Source of the DNA: Heliopora coerulea
Lineage: Eukaryota > Cnidaria > Anthozoa > Scleralcyonacea > Helioporidae
Assembly (NCBI GenBank): GCA_030142905.1
Contig: JASJOG010000096.1
Location: 620,001-684,000, forward strand
Length of the DNA: 64,000 bases
Direction of reading: 5' to 3'
Shown: in pieces, positions 1-12,079 of the stretch
Position numbering within the stretch: position 1 is the first letter of the stretch
How the letters are laid out: each line of letters begins with the position of its first letter
The notes under the pieces: generated by a model
Told to the model about the DNA's origin: nothing
Databases searched by the model: none
What the model saw: the letters and a program-made list of their open reading frames with translations, nothing else
Translations under genes and position numbers: made by a program

Positions 1-45
1 AGGAAAGGTAGTGACACATTGCGAGCAATAGATTAAGGATGTCGG

Positions 46-309
46 TATCAAAGAACCTTGACCAGCCGACAACTTCGAAAAATATAAAAGAAAGCAAATT
101 CCGAAAAACAAGGTCATCTTTCAACTTAAGATTTAAGTTAACAAAAGATGAAAACTGAGAAAAGGTGATATTTCGATTTTATTGCAAAATCATCTTCAGG
201 CCAATCGAAATATCACCATTTCACTGTTTTCATCTTTTGTTACCTTAAATCTTAAGTTGAAAGATGACCTTGTTTGTCGGAATTTGCTTTCTTTTATATA
301 TCAAAGAAC
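46..309 (-). repeat. Palindromic Penelope-tail-like insertion, copy A (242 bp) with 11-bp TSD
   Basis: The direct repeat TATCAAAGAAC occurs at 46-56 and 299-309 and brackets an insertion at 57-298. The insertion starts with a short unique tag containing GACCAGCCGACAACTTC. It then forms a long inverted repeat whose arms, about 81-175 and 205-298, begin with the same AAAGAAAGCAAATTCCG-type sequence in opposite orientations. The loop on the minus strand contains CTGAAGA, a short stem and GAAA, like a hammerhead core. The tag and arms are shared with the insertions at 43,787 and 63,286, so this is a family. Seen directly: the palindrome and the duplication. Inferred: origin from a Penelope-like element tail. 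Confidence 0.8.
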
Positions 310-339
310 GTATCGCTAAAATAGGAACAAGGGAATAGG

Positions 340-2765
340 ACTAAGGTTGGTGTTTAGTGAAGGGCTAAGTTTACGAATAAGTAAACTTTCACGGATGAAA
401 AGTTCAGAAGGGAAGGATCATGATGAGGGAAACTGAAAGTCGTTTATGGAAGCGGTGTGATCAGTTTGGCACAGAGGAGAAAGGATGCTTGAAGGCGAGG
501 GATTAACGCGTTTCTTCCCCATCAAAGAAGAGATTCCCAAGTGATCAGAGACTCTTGTGTGTAAGTGGCGAGATGTTTGGCCCACATACAATGCGTTACA
601 ACATTGACACGAGAAAGAATAAAGTACATAAGATCTCAGATCTATGGGAGGTCTGTCTTTGAAAGGAAAAAAATGTGTTAGGCGTTTGTCGGGTCGGAAG
701 ACGGTGCGAATGTCGATGTGTGAAAAGGCGAAAGAATAAAGTTTATGGATTTGCGTGCGGATTTAGAGAGAATAGAGACCAGTAAATGGTTGGCAGAAAT
801 AAATTATCTTTTTTGGAACAGTTGCAGTTTTAGGGGTGGGTTTGAAAGTTTTGTTTAAAAATAATTGCACGCATTTATCCCAAAGATTAATAGGATAGCC
901 GTTAAGCTTAAAGATAGTTCCAAATTTTTCGACTTCTAGATGAAAATTTTCGTAAATTGAGCAGATTTTAAAAAACCGGTAAATAAGTGTCAGAATTAAA
1001 CCTTTTTTATACTTTAAGGAGATAAAACTATGAAAGTTGGTAAAAAATCCTGTAAATGTTGATTTTTGATCAATAGATGTAGAGAATGACGAGTTGCTGT
1101 GTTTGGTTTGGATATCTAGAAAGGAAAGTGTCGTGTTGGGTGTTTCGATTTTATAGGTAAATTTTTATGTTGGCATGTTGTTGGTTTAAAAAATTGAGAA
1201 ATACGTTAACATGTTCTGGTGAGCGAAATAACAGAAACCAGTCATCGACATACCTGCGATAGTAAATTGGCATGAAACTACGGGGGCAATTTTCTAGCCA
1301 TGTATTTTCAGATAATGAAAGAAAAATATTAGTCAGATAGGGGCCAAGGGGTGAACCCATGGAAACACGATGAATTTGTTTTAACCCTATTCCCCACGGA
1401 CTATTTCAGACCCCTATTCCCCACGGGGGGGTCATAATGACCCCCTCACTAACTTTTGATTAAAAAGTGGGAGAATCTTAAAACTTTGCATGGATAGAGT
1501 CCAACATAAGAACTTTACATTTTTGTATTAATGACGTATGTGTGACGTCACAAAATATGCTGACGTTAGCATTTTTAGGAGTACCATTGAAAATATGCAA
1601 AAACTATGTGTATATGGCACTTTTCGCTTCAGGAATTGCTTTGATGGTCTCCAACCAATGAAATATGTCATTTGAAACCTGTTGGCTACCTATTTCTTTT
1701 GCCTTTTACTTGTTACATGTATCTAATTAAAAACCTTGCTTAAAATTTCAAATTTGTGGACTTATACTCAAGCGAAATGGGGGTTAGGTTTTTATAAAAA
1801 CATGCACTGTTCTGAAATCAATCTTTTTTCAACTACATACATACATGTTGAAACGAATAGCAACAAACAGTAAATAAAATGTAACAGGAACAAACAAATA
1901 GTTTTATCAGCCTTAAAAAATTACTGAATGAAGTAAATTGCTTCTTCCTCTTTGGTCCCATTTTATTTATTTTACGTTATTTATTACACTAAGGAGAAAA
2001 GAAAAATGTTAGCTCAACGTACATATGCAAACACATTTCAACAGATCGCGACGCTTCTTTTAGACGGCTTGAAAGTTTTGAGTGTATTTACCACTTGTAA
2101 AAAACATTTACCTCTATGTTATTACAACATTCTATTACCATGTGAGTTGAAGTCATAACATTCGAAAAGAAGGCTTTCGAATGCAAAAGAAGCCATTGCA
2201 TTGCAATTACAATAAAAACGACGTTTAAAAAGACAGACACATAATAAGTGAAGCAATTTAGTAAGAAGAAAGCGTGATAACATAATGCCGGTAAATGACG
2301 GCATTATGACGTTATTATGACGTCACTACCACGTGACTATGACGCCCTGACATCACTTTATTGTGAAAAATACAATTTCTTTCTCATAACTATATATGAA
2401 ACATGTTTTTAGTTCAAAGGTATTCTGAGAGCATGAACTTATATGTGGTATCCATTTGCTAGATTTCAGAAATTGAGATTTCAAATGGGGTCATGGTCAC
2501 ACGAACATCATAAAAACTGAAAGGCACATGTACCAAAGCCAAAATTCTCCAGAAACGTGTTAAATAGATTGAAACTAAAAGTCAAGGAGACCCAGCATTA
2601 TAGCGTTGACTGTTTTCCAGAAATTTTAAAAAACATAGAGGGGGGTCATATTGACCACCCCGTGGGGAATAGGGTTAAGAGAGACCCATTAAAAATAAAA
2701 GTGGCAATTTTTTACAGCATAACGTAAAAGTTTGGTATATTGGTGTCTGGAAAAGTTGTGAACCC
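340..2765 (-). pseudogene. Penelope-like retroelement remnant (RT palm plus GIY-YIG), interrupted by a MITE
   Basis: Reading the minus strand, 2765-2679 encodes a piece ending NGSLLKQIH and 1384-1151 continues with GSPLGPYLTNIFLS and YYRRYVDDWFLLF. These are the RT B and C (YVDD) motifs in the form usual for Penelope-like elements. After a stop at about 1150, decayed sequence continues to FRPDKRLTHFFPFKDR and NALYVGQTSRHLHTRVSDH near 540-640, which is the linker and GIY-YIG core (Y and R visible). A one-base frameshift near 2700 and several stops make it non-functional. The RT reading is split by the MITE at 1381-2678 and is continuous if one TTAA copy is removed. The family assignment is strong; the exact ends are not resolved. 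Confidence 0.82.
1381..2678. mobile_element. Non-autonomous piggyBac-like MITE with TTAA duplication
   Basis: TTAA stands at both ends (1381-1384 and 2675-2678). The termini are inverted copies of CCCTATTCCCCACGG followed by a G-rich run and TCATAATGACCCCC. At the left end the CCCTATTCCCCACGG block is present twice, 28 bp apart. TTAA targets and CCY-starting terminal repeats are the piggyBac signature. Nothing inside resembles a transposase; the short ORFs are not recognisable. It inserted into the RT codons of the Penelope-like remnant, so it is younger than that element. Confidence 0.85.
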
Positions 2766-4118
2766 AAAATGATCTTGAACGATCTAAAACCATTGTAACT
2801 GCTCTAGTTTTACAATAATTTAAATAACAACCAGGAAACCTTGCAAGAAACTAGTACTAGTTATTAGACTAGCTTTGAACTTGACAAAGGTATTGTAGCT
2901 CAAACTTCAAGCTTGCCATGGTAACAACCAATAAATGCCTTATAAACAAGAAATTGTGGAAGCAAAAAGTCAAAAGCAAAAATAGATCATGTCTAAACTT
3001 GGTGGAGATAATTCACATAGGATGGGGTGTGCATCAAGTAGACAGATTTTCATTTCCTCATAATCTCTTGTCTGAACTGAAAATATTTACTGTTTCTATG
3101 ATAACAAAAGAACGATTGGAAATCTTGAAAAACTGTCTGCTTATTTTATAAACCACTATAAGACATGCCAGCTGTCCAAAAATAATGCGAATCCATCAAA
3201 TTCCCTTCAAAGTAGACTTTCCAGAAATTTGGGCCAGGATAATTCCTTCATTTTGAGAAAATCAAGCTTAAACATTGACAACGTTTCCAGCTCATTTGCT
3301 GCTACTATATGTCAAGCTAGTAAAAATAAGATACAAAGTTAATTGTGCCTACAAATAGTTACAGAAAGACAAATATATTCGAATTCGACATGGACCTTGC
3401 CGCATTTCAAAACATCAGGGAACTTATACCTAGTCTAATTCCGGACAGAACCCAAATGCCAGATATATAGCCTAAGCGAGAAACTTTCCCACATCTCTCA
3501 ATAATATGCGAATCTAATGTTTTTAAAAAATGTTTTGAACTAGCTATGCTAACCGTCAGGTCCCCGTCGGTTCCGTGATGCGACCTCCACCCGAACAACA
3601 ACAACGCCAAAATATAGCATTGTTTCAACTTCTCGGTTCTTTGAAAAGCCATGGGAATACCGGCAATCAATCGGGCTTTACATGTCCCTTGAGTCAGCCA
3701 CAACATTAAAGTGGAACCTCATTTGACGGATTGACACTTCAACAGACAACTACGTCTCGGCGCCATTTTAGCGTCTCTCGCGATGGATACGTGAAACCCG
3801 AGCGGGACATCACTCGCACGAAGCTGGCTTAATTCGCTCCCGCGTTTTGCGTGTCTTCTCTAGTCCCATCAATCGGTTTTCTACACCAATTACCACCCAA
3901 AATGTTTCATTCCGATGTTTCAAACATTTCAAATTGAGGAACAATTTAAAATCCTGTGGATGACCAGCTTAAAAAGCCCATAATAACCAAAATAGACAAT
4001 ATCATCTGATACCGTTGCTATGGTAAATTTTATGACACCTTTCCTAATGAATTAATATGTTGAAGCAAACCATTGAAATATTGTAAAAATAAGTTGAGGG
4101 GATGAAAAATTTGTAATA
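2766..4118. other. No recognisable gene
   Basis: AT-rich sequence. It contains one 99-codon minus-strand ORF at 3407-3706 that matches no family I recognise and has no splice or neighbour context. The stretch 3700-3860 is richer in CpG than its surroundings, but I cannot connect it to a promoter. Confidence 0.5.
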
Positions 4119-4784
4119 CAGTCAAACCTCAATTCAACGGTCACGTTCGAGATATAACCAACTGACCGCTTAAGAGAGGTTGACCATTTAACAGAGGTCT
4201 TCAAAAATTTAGCATGTCAAACAACATGGCATGCAAAGAATTGACCTGAAATGCAAAAGTGATCATGTGATGTACTTTTTATTGTTAACAACAACGATAA
4301 CACAAAATATAAGATCATCTATCAGATTTGAAGATGCTCGTAAGGTAAGCTTCTTTGCTTTGAACCACTTCATTAACACATGTTGAAGTTAGATGGTCCA
4401 GGTTAGGGTAGTCTTGAGAAAGACTGTTGGAGACTGACCTTTAGACGACCTCAGCTGTCACCATTTTGTTCAACTGTCGAAACGACAGTCATCAACTGTC
4501 TTTCTCAAGACTACACAGACCTGGACCATCTCCCTTCAGTTATGGCTGTCTGTGATTAAGGATCGCGAAGCTTAATTTCGTGACCTTTTAACAGAGGTGA
4601 AATACAATAAAATTAGGCAGATGAGAAGTCCTAAACGGTGACCATGTCCGCTTAATCGAGGTGACCTCTTAATAGAGGTTACGTTTACAGTAATGTTTGA
4701 AGAGCAATTTGGAGGAATTCGATAAGTGCCCGCTAAATAGAGTCTGACCGTTTAAGAGAGGGCCGCTTCATAGAGGTTTGACTG
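4119..4784. mobile_element. pogo/Tigger-like MITE, TA target
   Basis: The element starts CAGTCAAACCTC and ends with the reverse complement GAGGTTTGACTG, flanked by TA on both sides (4117-4118 and 4785-4786). Degenerate copies of a 'GACCGCTTAAGAGAGG' motif recur inside both ends. This terminus is typical of pogo/Tigger elements of the Tc1/mariner superfamily. It contains a second inverted repeat at 4391-4531 and no transposase. Confidence 0.8.
4391..4531. repeat. Nested inverted repeat inside the pogo-like MITE
   Basis: AGATGGTCCAGGTTAGGGTA at 4391 is matched in reverse complement at the right end (CCTGGACCATCT at 4520-4531). The inner arms GTCTTGAGAAAGAC and GTCTTTCTCAAGAC also pair. It is probably an independent short foldback insertion. 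Confidence 0.65.
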
Positions 4785-5234
4785 TACTTCAGTTCAGTAG
4801 GGTAAACTACTATCTTAGGTAGGTTTGAACTCTGCATGTTGCTAAATCTCTGATTCAGTTATGTTGAGAGGAGGCTGGTGGTCAGGAATTGATTATAGTA
4901 AATGTGTTGAGCTTAACCTGTGGATAGGCATTATCCAATGGATATGTTTTTATATCCAATGGACATATCAACCAAAAGATATAAATGGTGAATTCGGTAA
5001 ACTTTTTATCGGAAAACAATTCAGCAGAGAAGCTCCCCATTTCAAAAAATCTAATTAGGGGTTGCTTTTGGTTTTTTTAGGGTTTTTCACCCGTTTTCAT
5101 AAAGATAGTGTAATGGCAGTAGGACATGTTTGACAATTGTTTAGACTGATCATCACTCCATTGACTGTCAAGGAAGTGATGTGACCATAATTATTTGACC
5201 TATTTTTGACCCATGATTTTAAGTGGAGTTGTAA

Positions 5235-5715
5235 TACACCTTTTGCTGTTCATTACTAGAAAGTATAGTATCATTAACGCAAACCTCGAACTCATTAACG
5301 CGAAAATGCATCCATTTTATTGAATGGACACTTACTTACGCTTATGTCACGTTGATTTAGAATTTTGCACGAAAGTAACATTCACTGGGGTAGATACGCA
5401 ACTATTTGCATCAAAAGAAATTCATTAACGCCAACAGACGACCATTAACACCATTCTACTTTAGATTAGGGATAACAAAATTTCAATTAGCCAAAATATT
5501 TCTCTTGCGTAATTGAGATTTTATTATCCCTTATGTATAGTAGAATAATGTTAATGGTCGTGTGTTGGGACTATAGAATTCCCTTGGATGTAAATGATTG
5601 CGTATCTTTGCTAAGGAATGTAGATTGAATAAAATGAATGCATTTTCGCGTTAATGAGCTTGATGTTGGCGTTAATGATAGGATATTTTCTGGTAATGAA
5701 CAGCAAAAGATGTAA
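5235..5715. repeat. Palindromic MITE ('ATTAACG' family), full copy
   Basis: The left end ACACCTTTTGCTGTTCATTA and the right end TAATGAACAGCAAAAGATGT are inverted copies. The pairing extends about 240 bp into each arm through CATTAACGC, AATGCAT and GACCATTAACA blocks. The same family forms the backbone of the 713-bp tandem unit at 17,884-22,120 and has half copies near 6,125 and 7,030. No coding capacity. Confidence 0.8.
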
Positions 5716-5734
5716 TATCATTTAAGTGAAGGTG

Positions 5735-6960
5735 CAGACGAAACCAAGTTTAAAAGATAAGGGAATAAAATTATCAAAATTTATAAACAAACTGGTGAAC
5801 GTGGGCTTCCGATAAACAGAATATGAAAGCCGTGTGTGCGACCATATTAAAACATTCAAGAAAAATAGAATAGAACTATTCTCTATCCCACTACAAAACA
5901 TATTTCAATGTTGTGAGTTAAGATAGTCTTGAAAGGGCTCAGCCGAACACGTAGAACGTGGTCGACTGAGTGAAAAATGGCAAAATAGTCATCGACATCT
6001 TTGCGAAATTAGGGGTTCGACCTGTCTAACCGAATTCAGTTTATGTAGGAATTATGACAGTTTTATTCCCTCATCTTTTATACATGTCCGATTCGGTAAA
6101 ACCTTAACTCAAACCTCCAATAGACCGGACAAATATTTTGCGTAATTGAAATTTCATATTCCATAATGTATACTAGAATGGTGTTAATGGTCGTCTTTTG
6201 GAGCTATAGAATACATTTTGATGCACATTGACGCGTATCTATGCTAATGAAAAATTAATTGAACGTGGCAAAAACATTGATGAAAATGAATTGATTAAAA
6301 TGGATGCATTTAAGCGTTTATGAGTATGAGGTTGGAGTTAATGATAGTATATTCTCTGGCAATGAACATCAAGTGCTGTAAGACTATCAAAATTCGTGAT
6401 TAAACTGAATTCGGTCAGATCGTTCAAACTTCTTTTATTTCGCCGATATGTCGAAGACTGCTTCGCCGTTTTTCACTCTGCTCACCACATTCTGCCTTGC
6501 TAAACCCTGAAAGACTATCTTAACTCAAAACATTGAAATGTCTTGGTTTCTATAGTCTGTGAGTTAGTGAGTAATTTCCTTAGCCGTTCTAGGACATCTT
6601 TGGTGATCACTCAAACGGCTTTTCAACTTCTGTTTACCGAAAACCTACGTTCATCGGTTTATTTACGGATTTTGATAGTTTTTTCCGTTATCTTTTTAAA
6701 CGTGATCTCGTCTACATGAGACTAAACTATTACATATTTAAAAATCTGCTCTTCATACCAGATTTTTCCTGACATTACATTGGAAGGTTTTAACCAACTT
6801 AAGTTCACAACATTTGCTGACACACACCAGTACGTTTTAGACAAAGAATATTGTGCGAGGAAAGTTTACAGTACTCGGAAGTGCTTTCCTGCATGAAAGT
6901 TTTGATTGCGAAGCTTTGATCGCCAGTTTTTTTCTCAGACGTTAAGTTTAATATGTATCG
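5735..6960. repeat. Large inverted repeat enclosing half an ATTAACG MITE
   Basis: Left-arm blocks (AAGATAAGGGAATAAAATTA near 5755, GTGAGTTAAGATAGTCTTGAAA near 5917, GAATTCAGTTTATG near 6034) recur in reverse complement on the right, in nested order (6390-6540 and 6600-6710). Between them lies a half copy of the ATTAACG MITE (about 6125-6380). A diverged relative without the palindrome lies at 12,080-12,660. This looks like an element inverted around a MITE, with no gene content. Confidence 0.6.
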
Positions 6961-7029
6961 ACAAAGTGCTGTGAACTCTAGTGCGTCAACAGTTTAGAAC
7001 TCCATATTACCTTAAATGGACCCAGTAAC

Positions 7030-7330
7030 AGACTGGTCAACTGTCTTGCATAATTTAAATGTTATTCTTCCTAATGTATGGTAAAATGGTGTTAATGGTC
7101 GTCTGTTAGCGCTATTGAATGCCCTTTAATGAAAAGGATTGCGTATCTATGCTAATCAATGTGTCGCATTCTATGCAAAGATTTTAAATGAAAGTGACGA
7201 AAACGTAAATGAGTGTAGATTCAATAAAAAAGAGTATTTTTGCTCTTTATTGAGTTCGAGGTTTGCGTTAGGGATGGCATATTTTCTAGTAATGAACAGG
7301 AGAAAGTGTATTGTTATATTCTGTAAAACA
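7030..7330. repeat. Half copy of the ATTAACG MITE
   Basis: The GGTGTTAATGGTCGTCTGTT, GCGTATCTATGCTAAT and TAGTAATGAACAG blocks match the right half of the MITE at 5235-5715. The open frame across it is a by-product. Confidence 0.65.
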
Positions 7331-7670
7331 ATTTGATTTGACTACCAGGAATTATTCATGTCATGAAACGGAAGTATGTTGGCATAGCCGGACAATACCT
7401 AGACTGCCGGCAGACCTGACTATACTACCTCACGGTCGTTTTTCAACAAATAATTGATTTATTCCCTCCCCCAGCAAATTTACATCGCTTAATAAACGCT
7501 TTACACGGAGTTTTAGCTGGCATTTTCACTCTGAACTAATTGTATGGTAATTTTTGACCACCAAGTAAGCATGGAGTGAATACTGAAAAGGCGGGCTGAG
7601 CCTCTACCGAACTAAAATCTTTATTGAGTTGTGCACGTAGTAATTTTGTTTTTTGCAATTCTATTTTTAG

Positions 7671-7985
7671 CTCAAGCTTTGACACTGGTTCGTATCTCAG
7701 ACGAGATAACGTATGTGCCAGTTGGGACAACATTGCAACTGAATGTGTCCTATACGTATACTGGACCACTACCCGTCATAGTTGAGTGGTTTTTTAACGG
7801 TTCGCTCATAGTTGGTAAAACGGGAAATAATTCTCCAAAGGGAACTAATTCAAGAACAACAATTCGGAGAAAGGCCAGTTTAGTTCTTTTCAATACCAGC
7901 GTCGGGGACAATGGTACATACACTTTAGCAGTAAGTCTGCTTGGTGGCCCAGCGAAGATGTCATCTTTTCAAGTTATTATTGAAG
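7671..7985 (+). CDS. Gene 1: V-like Ig-domain exon (phase 1-1)
   Basis: A pyrimidine tract and acceptor (TTCTATTTTTAG) precede 7671, and the donor GTACTG follows 7985. The 315-nt exon starts and ends in phase 1, the usual symmetry for an Ig-domain exon. It encodes about 105 residues: RISDEITYVPVGTTLQLNVS (strand B region), VIVEWFFNGSLIV (conserved Trp of strand C) and SVGDNGTYTLAVS (the D-x-G-x-Y motif of strand F). Both canonical disulfide cysteines are absent: Val/Ser stands in strand B and Leu in the Y-x-C position. Five N-X-S/T sequons are visible. Role inferred: the extracellular ligand-binding domain of a cell-surface receptor. An apparent start upstream (a GTG at 7631) reads through the pyrimidine tract, so the signal-peptide exon is elsewhere and I did not find it. 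The fold call is confident; the ligand is unknown. Confidence 0.72.
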
Positions 7986-10334
7986 GTACTGTTTCAAAGT
8001 CTATGTCTTTTTCTAAACGAGAAATCCAAGTTTTTTTATAGCTGCTATGTCAAACAAAATACCCTTGCCGAGTCACAACAAAAAGTTTACAAGAAAATCT
8101 ATAGAGGTGCTATTCATTAAATTAAAATGACCAAAATTTCTTCGATTTTCTTAAAATAAAGATACTAATTGTTTACAGCTTAAAGTTTCTATGACACGAT
8201 ATATTTCAGGTTATACTGAAGGGGTCTGTCCATTTTGGAAGACCTAATTGGAAGTTCGATGGGCAAGCTCGCGGATTGCCGTCAGTGGCAAAGTATGTTG
8301 GATCAAATTCTCTTTGGTTTCTTTAACTGCTTAAGTTATGTCATCGTTTCAGCTTTGACTTCAGAAAAAGTGCGAGTCATTTTCAGTTATCCAAGTAGAT
8401 GATTCAAGTAATTTAATGTTTTATATCAGCCTGATTTATGCGGTGTAATAAAAATTAGATTCGGACTTAGCGTCTAGGGAATTTTTCGGCAATATATCTA
8501 ATTCCACTGAATCCACAGAAAAAAAGCCAAAGAAAATGAATCCGACACGACAAAACTCTTGAAGATGTAAGTCGAAAGGTAAATCGTCATACAACTTACT
8601 TCATTTGTCGGTTGATTCAAAGTGAATTTAATTTAATATGTGTCAAGATTATCTTCGTGTTTGTTAGTCGGTCGTATGAGGTGTTCTGAGACAAAAAATT
8701 TCATGTAAATCTGTGCCGAATTACGACGATCTCAGAGCGATAGGAGTGATTCTTTTATTCAATGTAGTTTGAAACTCACCTGACCGTTTCACTCAAGCAT
8801 TCAACGACAAAAAATGGACTAAATCGCAACGTTGATTTTTCCTTTGATGAGGGAGAATCTTTGGCAAATGGTGTGACATCGCAACTTGACATGGCCACGC
8901 GTTTATGTTTTCGCCTCAGCTTAGGTGTTATATTCCGTTCAAAAATCTGGTTTGAAGGAGAGCCGTTCAATACCTACCAAAATGAAAATAGAAAAAAATA
9001 CCAACTAACATTTCTTCGAAAAAAAATTTCGTGTCATAGGCACTTTAAAGAATTCAAATAAAACTTTCCATATCAATGTGTTCTATGGCACTAAACGTCA
9101 CCAGACCAAGAGCACCTTTGCTATGGCAACATTTCAGTTTCCAGGTTTCGGGTTAACACAGTTTTGCATTCGCTACCACGAAAAAGAAAGATATGGTGTT
9201 TCTGACTTATCGTTGCGTGTAAAATTCAGTCAAAACTATGTATTCTAGCCAAATACAAAAAATAATTACAAGCGGACCTAAAAGCACTACTTTCTTGTTT
9301 TACGAACGAGAGGAGCCTTGTAACTAAAACATTACCACGGCAATACCTCTTATCATGAAGGGATGTTTAGTTTTAAGAACTCTGGCAACGTCGAAAGTAT
9401 TAAGTGAATTTCTAAAACAGTCTCAAGGTATTTACTACTTTCCGGAAGGTAAAATAACTCTGTTGTCATAGACACAAGTAAAATATATTTGAATATCTCC
9501 AGAACAAAGAGAGAGATGGGATGGCGGTGAAAACTATTCATTTTCACTCCACCACTTATGTGAAATAAATTATGTTGTTTCTTCCTATGTACTTTCAGGA
9601 GCTAGTTTTCCTATTTTCACAGCTACAAAGCTTTAAATCCCTCTACATTTCGAAATAATGATCTAACCCGAAAATATACAAAAACGTAAGTAATTTCATG
9701 TAACTGAAGGGCCAAAGGAGGGCATTCTTGGTAGGTTTTTGTTTTAGTAGAGCATTCTCGCGGATGAAGGGGGGTTATTCTTATTTTTTATTCAATACGA
9801 AATTTTGTGACTTTGAATCTTTTATCCTTTTATTAAGTAGTAACCAGTTCCGGTTCAATAGCAATCTAGTCCTTGAAATGCACTATGGGATTTTCAATCC
9901 TTTTTATTGGAATGCTATTTTTTTCAGTTTAAGTCAATAAATTTAGGGGTATGACGTATCTGTGTAAAGGCGCTTGTACACCAGAGGCAAGCGAGCAGTA
10001 ATTTAATATTATGCGCTTATTCTGACCACGCGTGAAATCTTAAATAATTTCCTCGTGAACCTAAATCTCCATTACGAAGACTCCTCAAATAGCGGCGCTT
10101 CTCATTCTTCGTCGGATATGTCGAAGACAGCGGAAACGGTTGTGAGTACACAACATAATTAAAGAAATGGAAAACAAAGAACAGGCTGTAATGAAGTGCG
10201 TGGACTGGCCTTTTTATCGGGGATTGCTTCGTACTTTTTATTCATAAGTTTATCGCCCATCTTTCAGTTTTGTGATTTGATCTTTGCTGTGGCTACAATC
10301 TTTGTTGACAGTTTTCGCTCAGGCTTATCGATTT
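7986..10334. other. Intronic sequence, gene 1; nothing recognised
   Basis: There are small ORFs in several frames (for example 8861-9061), but none has family motifs or splice context. An AG acceptor near 8211 is followed by a frame that stops within 15 codons, so I do not call a second Ig exon there. Confidence 0.45.
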
Positions 10335-10533
10335 CCACTCCATACCCGACTTTGTTAGTTTATTCTGGCTAACGCCAGACAATTTTATTCGTCAAGGGAA
10401 GACATCTTGGACAGGAAAGGGTTAGTAACTATCCCTTTAACCCTTTCCGGTCCATACCTGACTTCGGGATTTTATTCTGGCTAACACCTGACGATTTTAC
10501 TCGACAAGGGGAGACGTCTTGGACAGGAAATGG
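10335..10533. repeat. Dimer of a ~95-bp palindromic-ended repeat
   Basis: Two tandem copies (about 10335-10424 and 10438-10533) share CCATACC, a TTTATTCTGGCTAAC core and TCTTGGACAGGAAA. The ends are complementary (CCTTTCCGGTCC against GGACAGGAAAGG). Single diverged copies of the family lie at 28,486-28,582, 37,751-37,830 and 57,581-57,675. Confidence 0.7.
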
Positions 10534-12079
10534 TCAATTCAGTTTCTCTTTTCCGATTGGTTCTTCATTTCATCGTGCTGGTGGGTGGTGAGTTAAAAAA
10601 TAGAACATGACGGCCCACATTTTAAACTGGGCGTAAACTTACAACCTACTTACATGGGGAAGTTGTCGTTAGTTTTAGGGTCACCCAGTAGCAAACTTTT
10701 ACCAGGGATTAAATACACAAAAAATATGCACAGCCGCAGATTTGTAGTCCCCCATTTTCCTCAGCTTAACTTTCTACCATCTGGTTTGATAGATATGCGG
10801 GCATCAATTTGTAGACAATGCTCTACATATGAGGGTTGTTCCTAGCATGGGAGCGAACTATACTCAACTGAAAAGTTGTATCACCTCCTAGGCCACCCTG
10901 TCTTTATGTGCCAATGACCATATTTTCAGGGTCACCATTCCCTCTTCGAAACAATTATGTGTTTTTTAGTTTAAACAGTTCGCTGCATTTTATATGCTTA
11001 TAACTTACACTTTCATCACGTTCATGGACAGGCTGTAACCATGTTTTGCTGCATCCTGTGAGCAACAGTGTTTGAGTACGATAACAGTAATGCTAGAGCA
11101 ACTTGGCAACAAGGTTTAGAACCCAAGAATAAACTATTATTTGTTTCCAATCAATTTTGCTTTAAAATTACATTTTATGTCATTCCATACAATACTGGAC
11201 CAATCACAAGTCACCTCAAAATTCATGGAACTCATGAGTTGTCCTGAAATCTTGAATACGTATATGTTACCTGTGAGATAATCCCTGGTCCTTTCTTTTA
11301 CCAAATGGTCTTTGAAGAACCATTTGTTTTTTTCAGAGATTGTTTTAATATGGTGCAAGGCCATGTCCAAAAAGAATAGAAATGTATTTCACAAGCAGCA
11401 CAGACAAGTATTTCAGATATGCAAGCCTAAGCAATTCGATTAACTTGGGTTAGATGTTCAGTTAAATATCACCCAACGAGTTTAAGACATGCATGTAGAG
11501 ATGCTGTTGTGATTCAGTTTATAAGACACTCAGTGCTAGTTTTTCATCACATAGTTTTAAGATAAACGACGCTTACTAGACCTTCATTACCCAATACCCG
11601 GTTTTCTTTTCTGGACACTTGTTTCTCGATAAGTTTTTTTTGTATAACATGTGCCAAGTTCTCGATGCTCACTTTTTCTCGAGTGGAACTTGGGAAAATG
11701 GTTAAGTTTCAGTTTTGCATAAATTAACATGCAATGCTTAGTTGTGAGAATTAGTTGTGGGAAGTTTTGTTGCTGTATTTAATTAAGACATTTGCTAACA
11801 TATGAAAGATGGTAACTGATGGTGACAGGAAAATTTTTTTATAGGACCAGTACAAATTTATTTGTGCCTGTCGTTTTGAAAGGCAGAACTAAAAAAATTA
11901 TTTCCAGGCCTGACTTTGAGGCTAAATAGAATCCTAACATGTTTTTCAAACTGTTAATGAACTTAACTTCACAGCACTGTGCTAGTACACATTGATTTTT
12001 GGGTCTCAGAAAAAAATGCTTTGCAATCAATGCTCTGAGATCAAAGCTCGAATGCAATACTGCAATGTACTTCAAGCTT
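10534..12079. other. No recognisable gene
   Basis: AT-rich intronic sequence with only short unrelated ORFs on both strands. I see no domain, RNA gene or obvious repeat. Confidence 0.45.

Noticed and set aside
3407..3706. 99-codon minus-strand ORF
   Set aside because: No family similarity, no supporting splice sites; length alone is not enough in a 64-kb AT-rich window.
7631..7672. Apparent signal peptide (VVILFFAILFLAQA) in front of the Ig domain
   Set aside because: The frame starts at GTG, not ATG, and the hydrophobic residues come from a T-rich splice-acceptor tract ending TTTTTAG.
8211..8330. Second Ig exon after an AG at about 8210
   Set aside because: The phase 1 frame stops after about 12 codons and has no Ig motifs.
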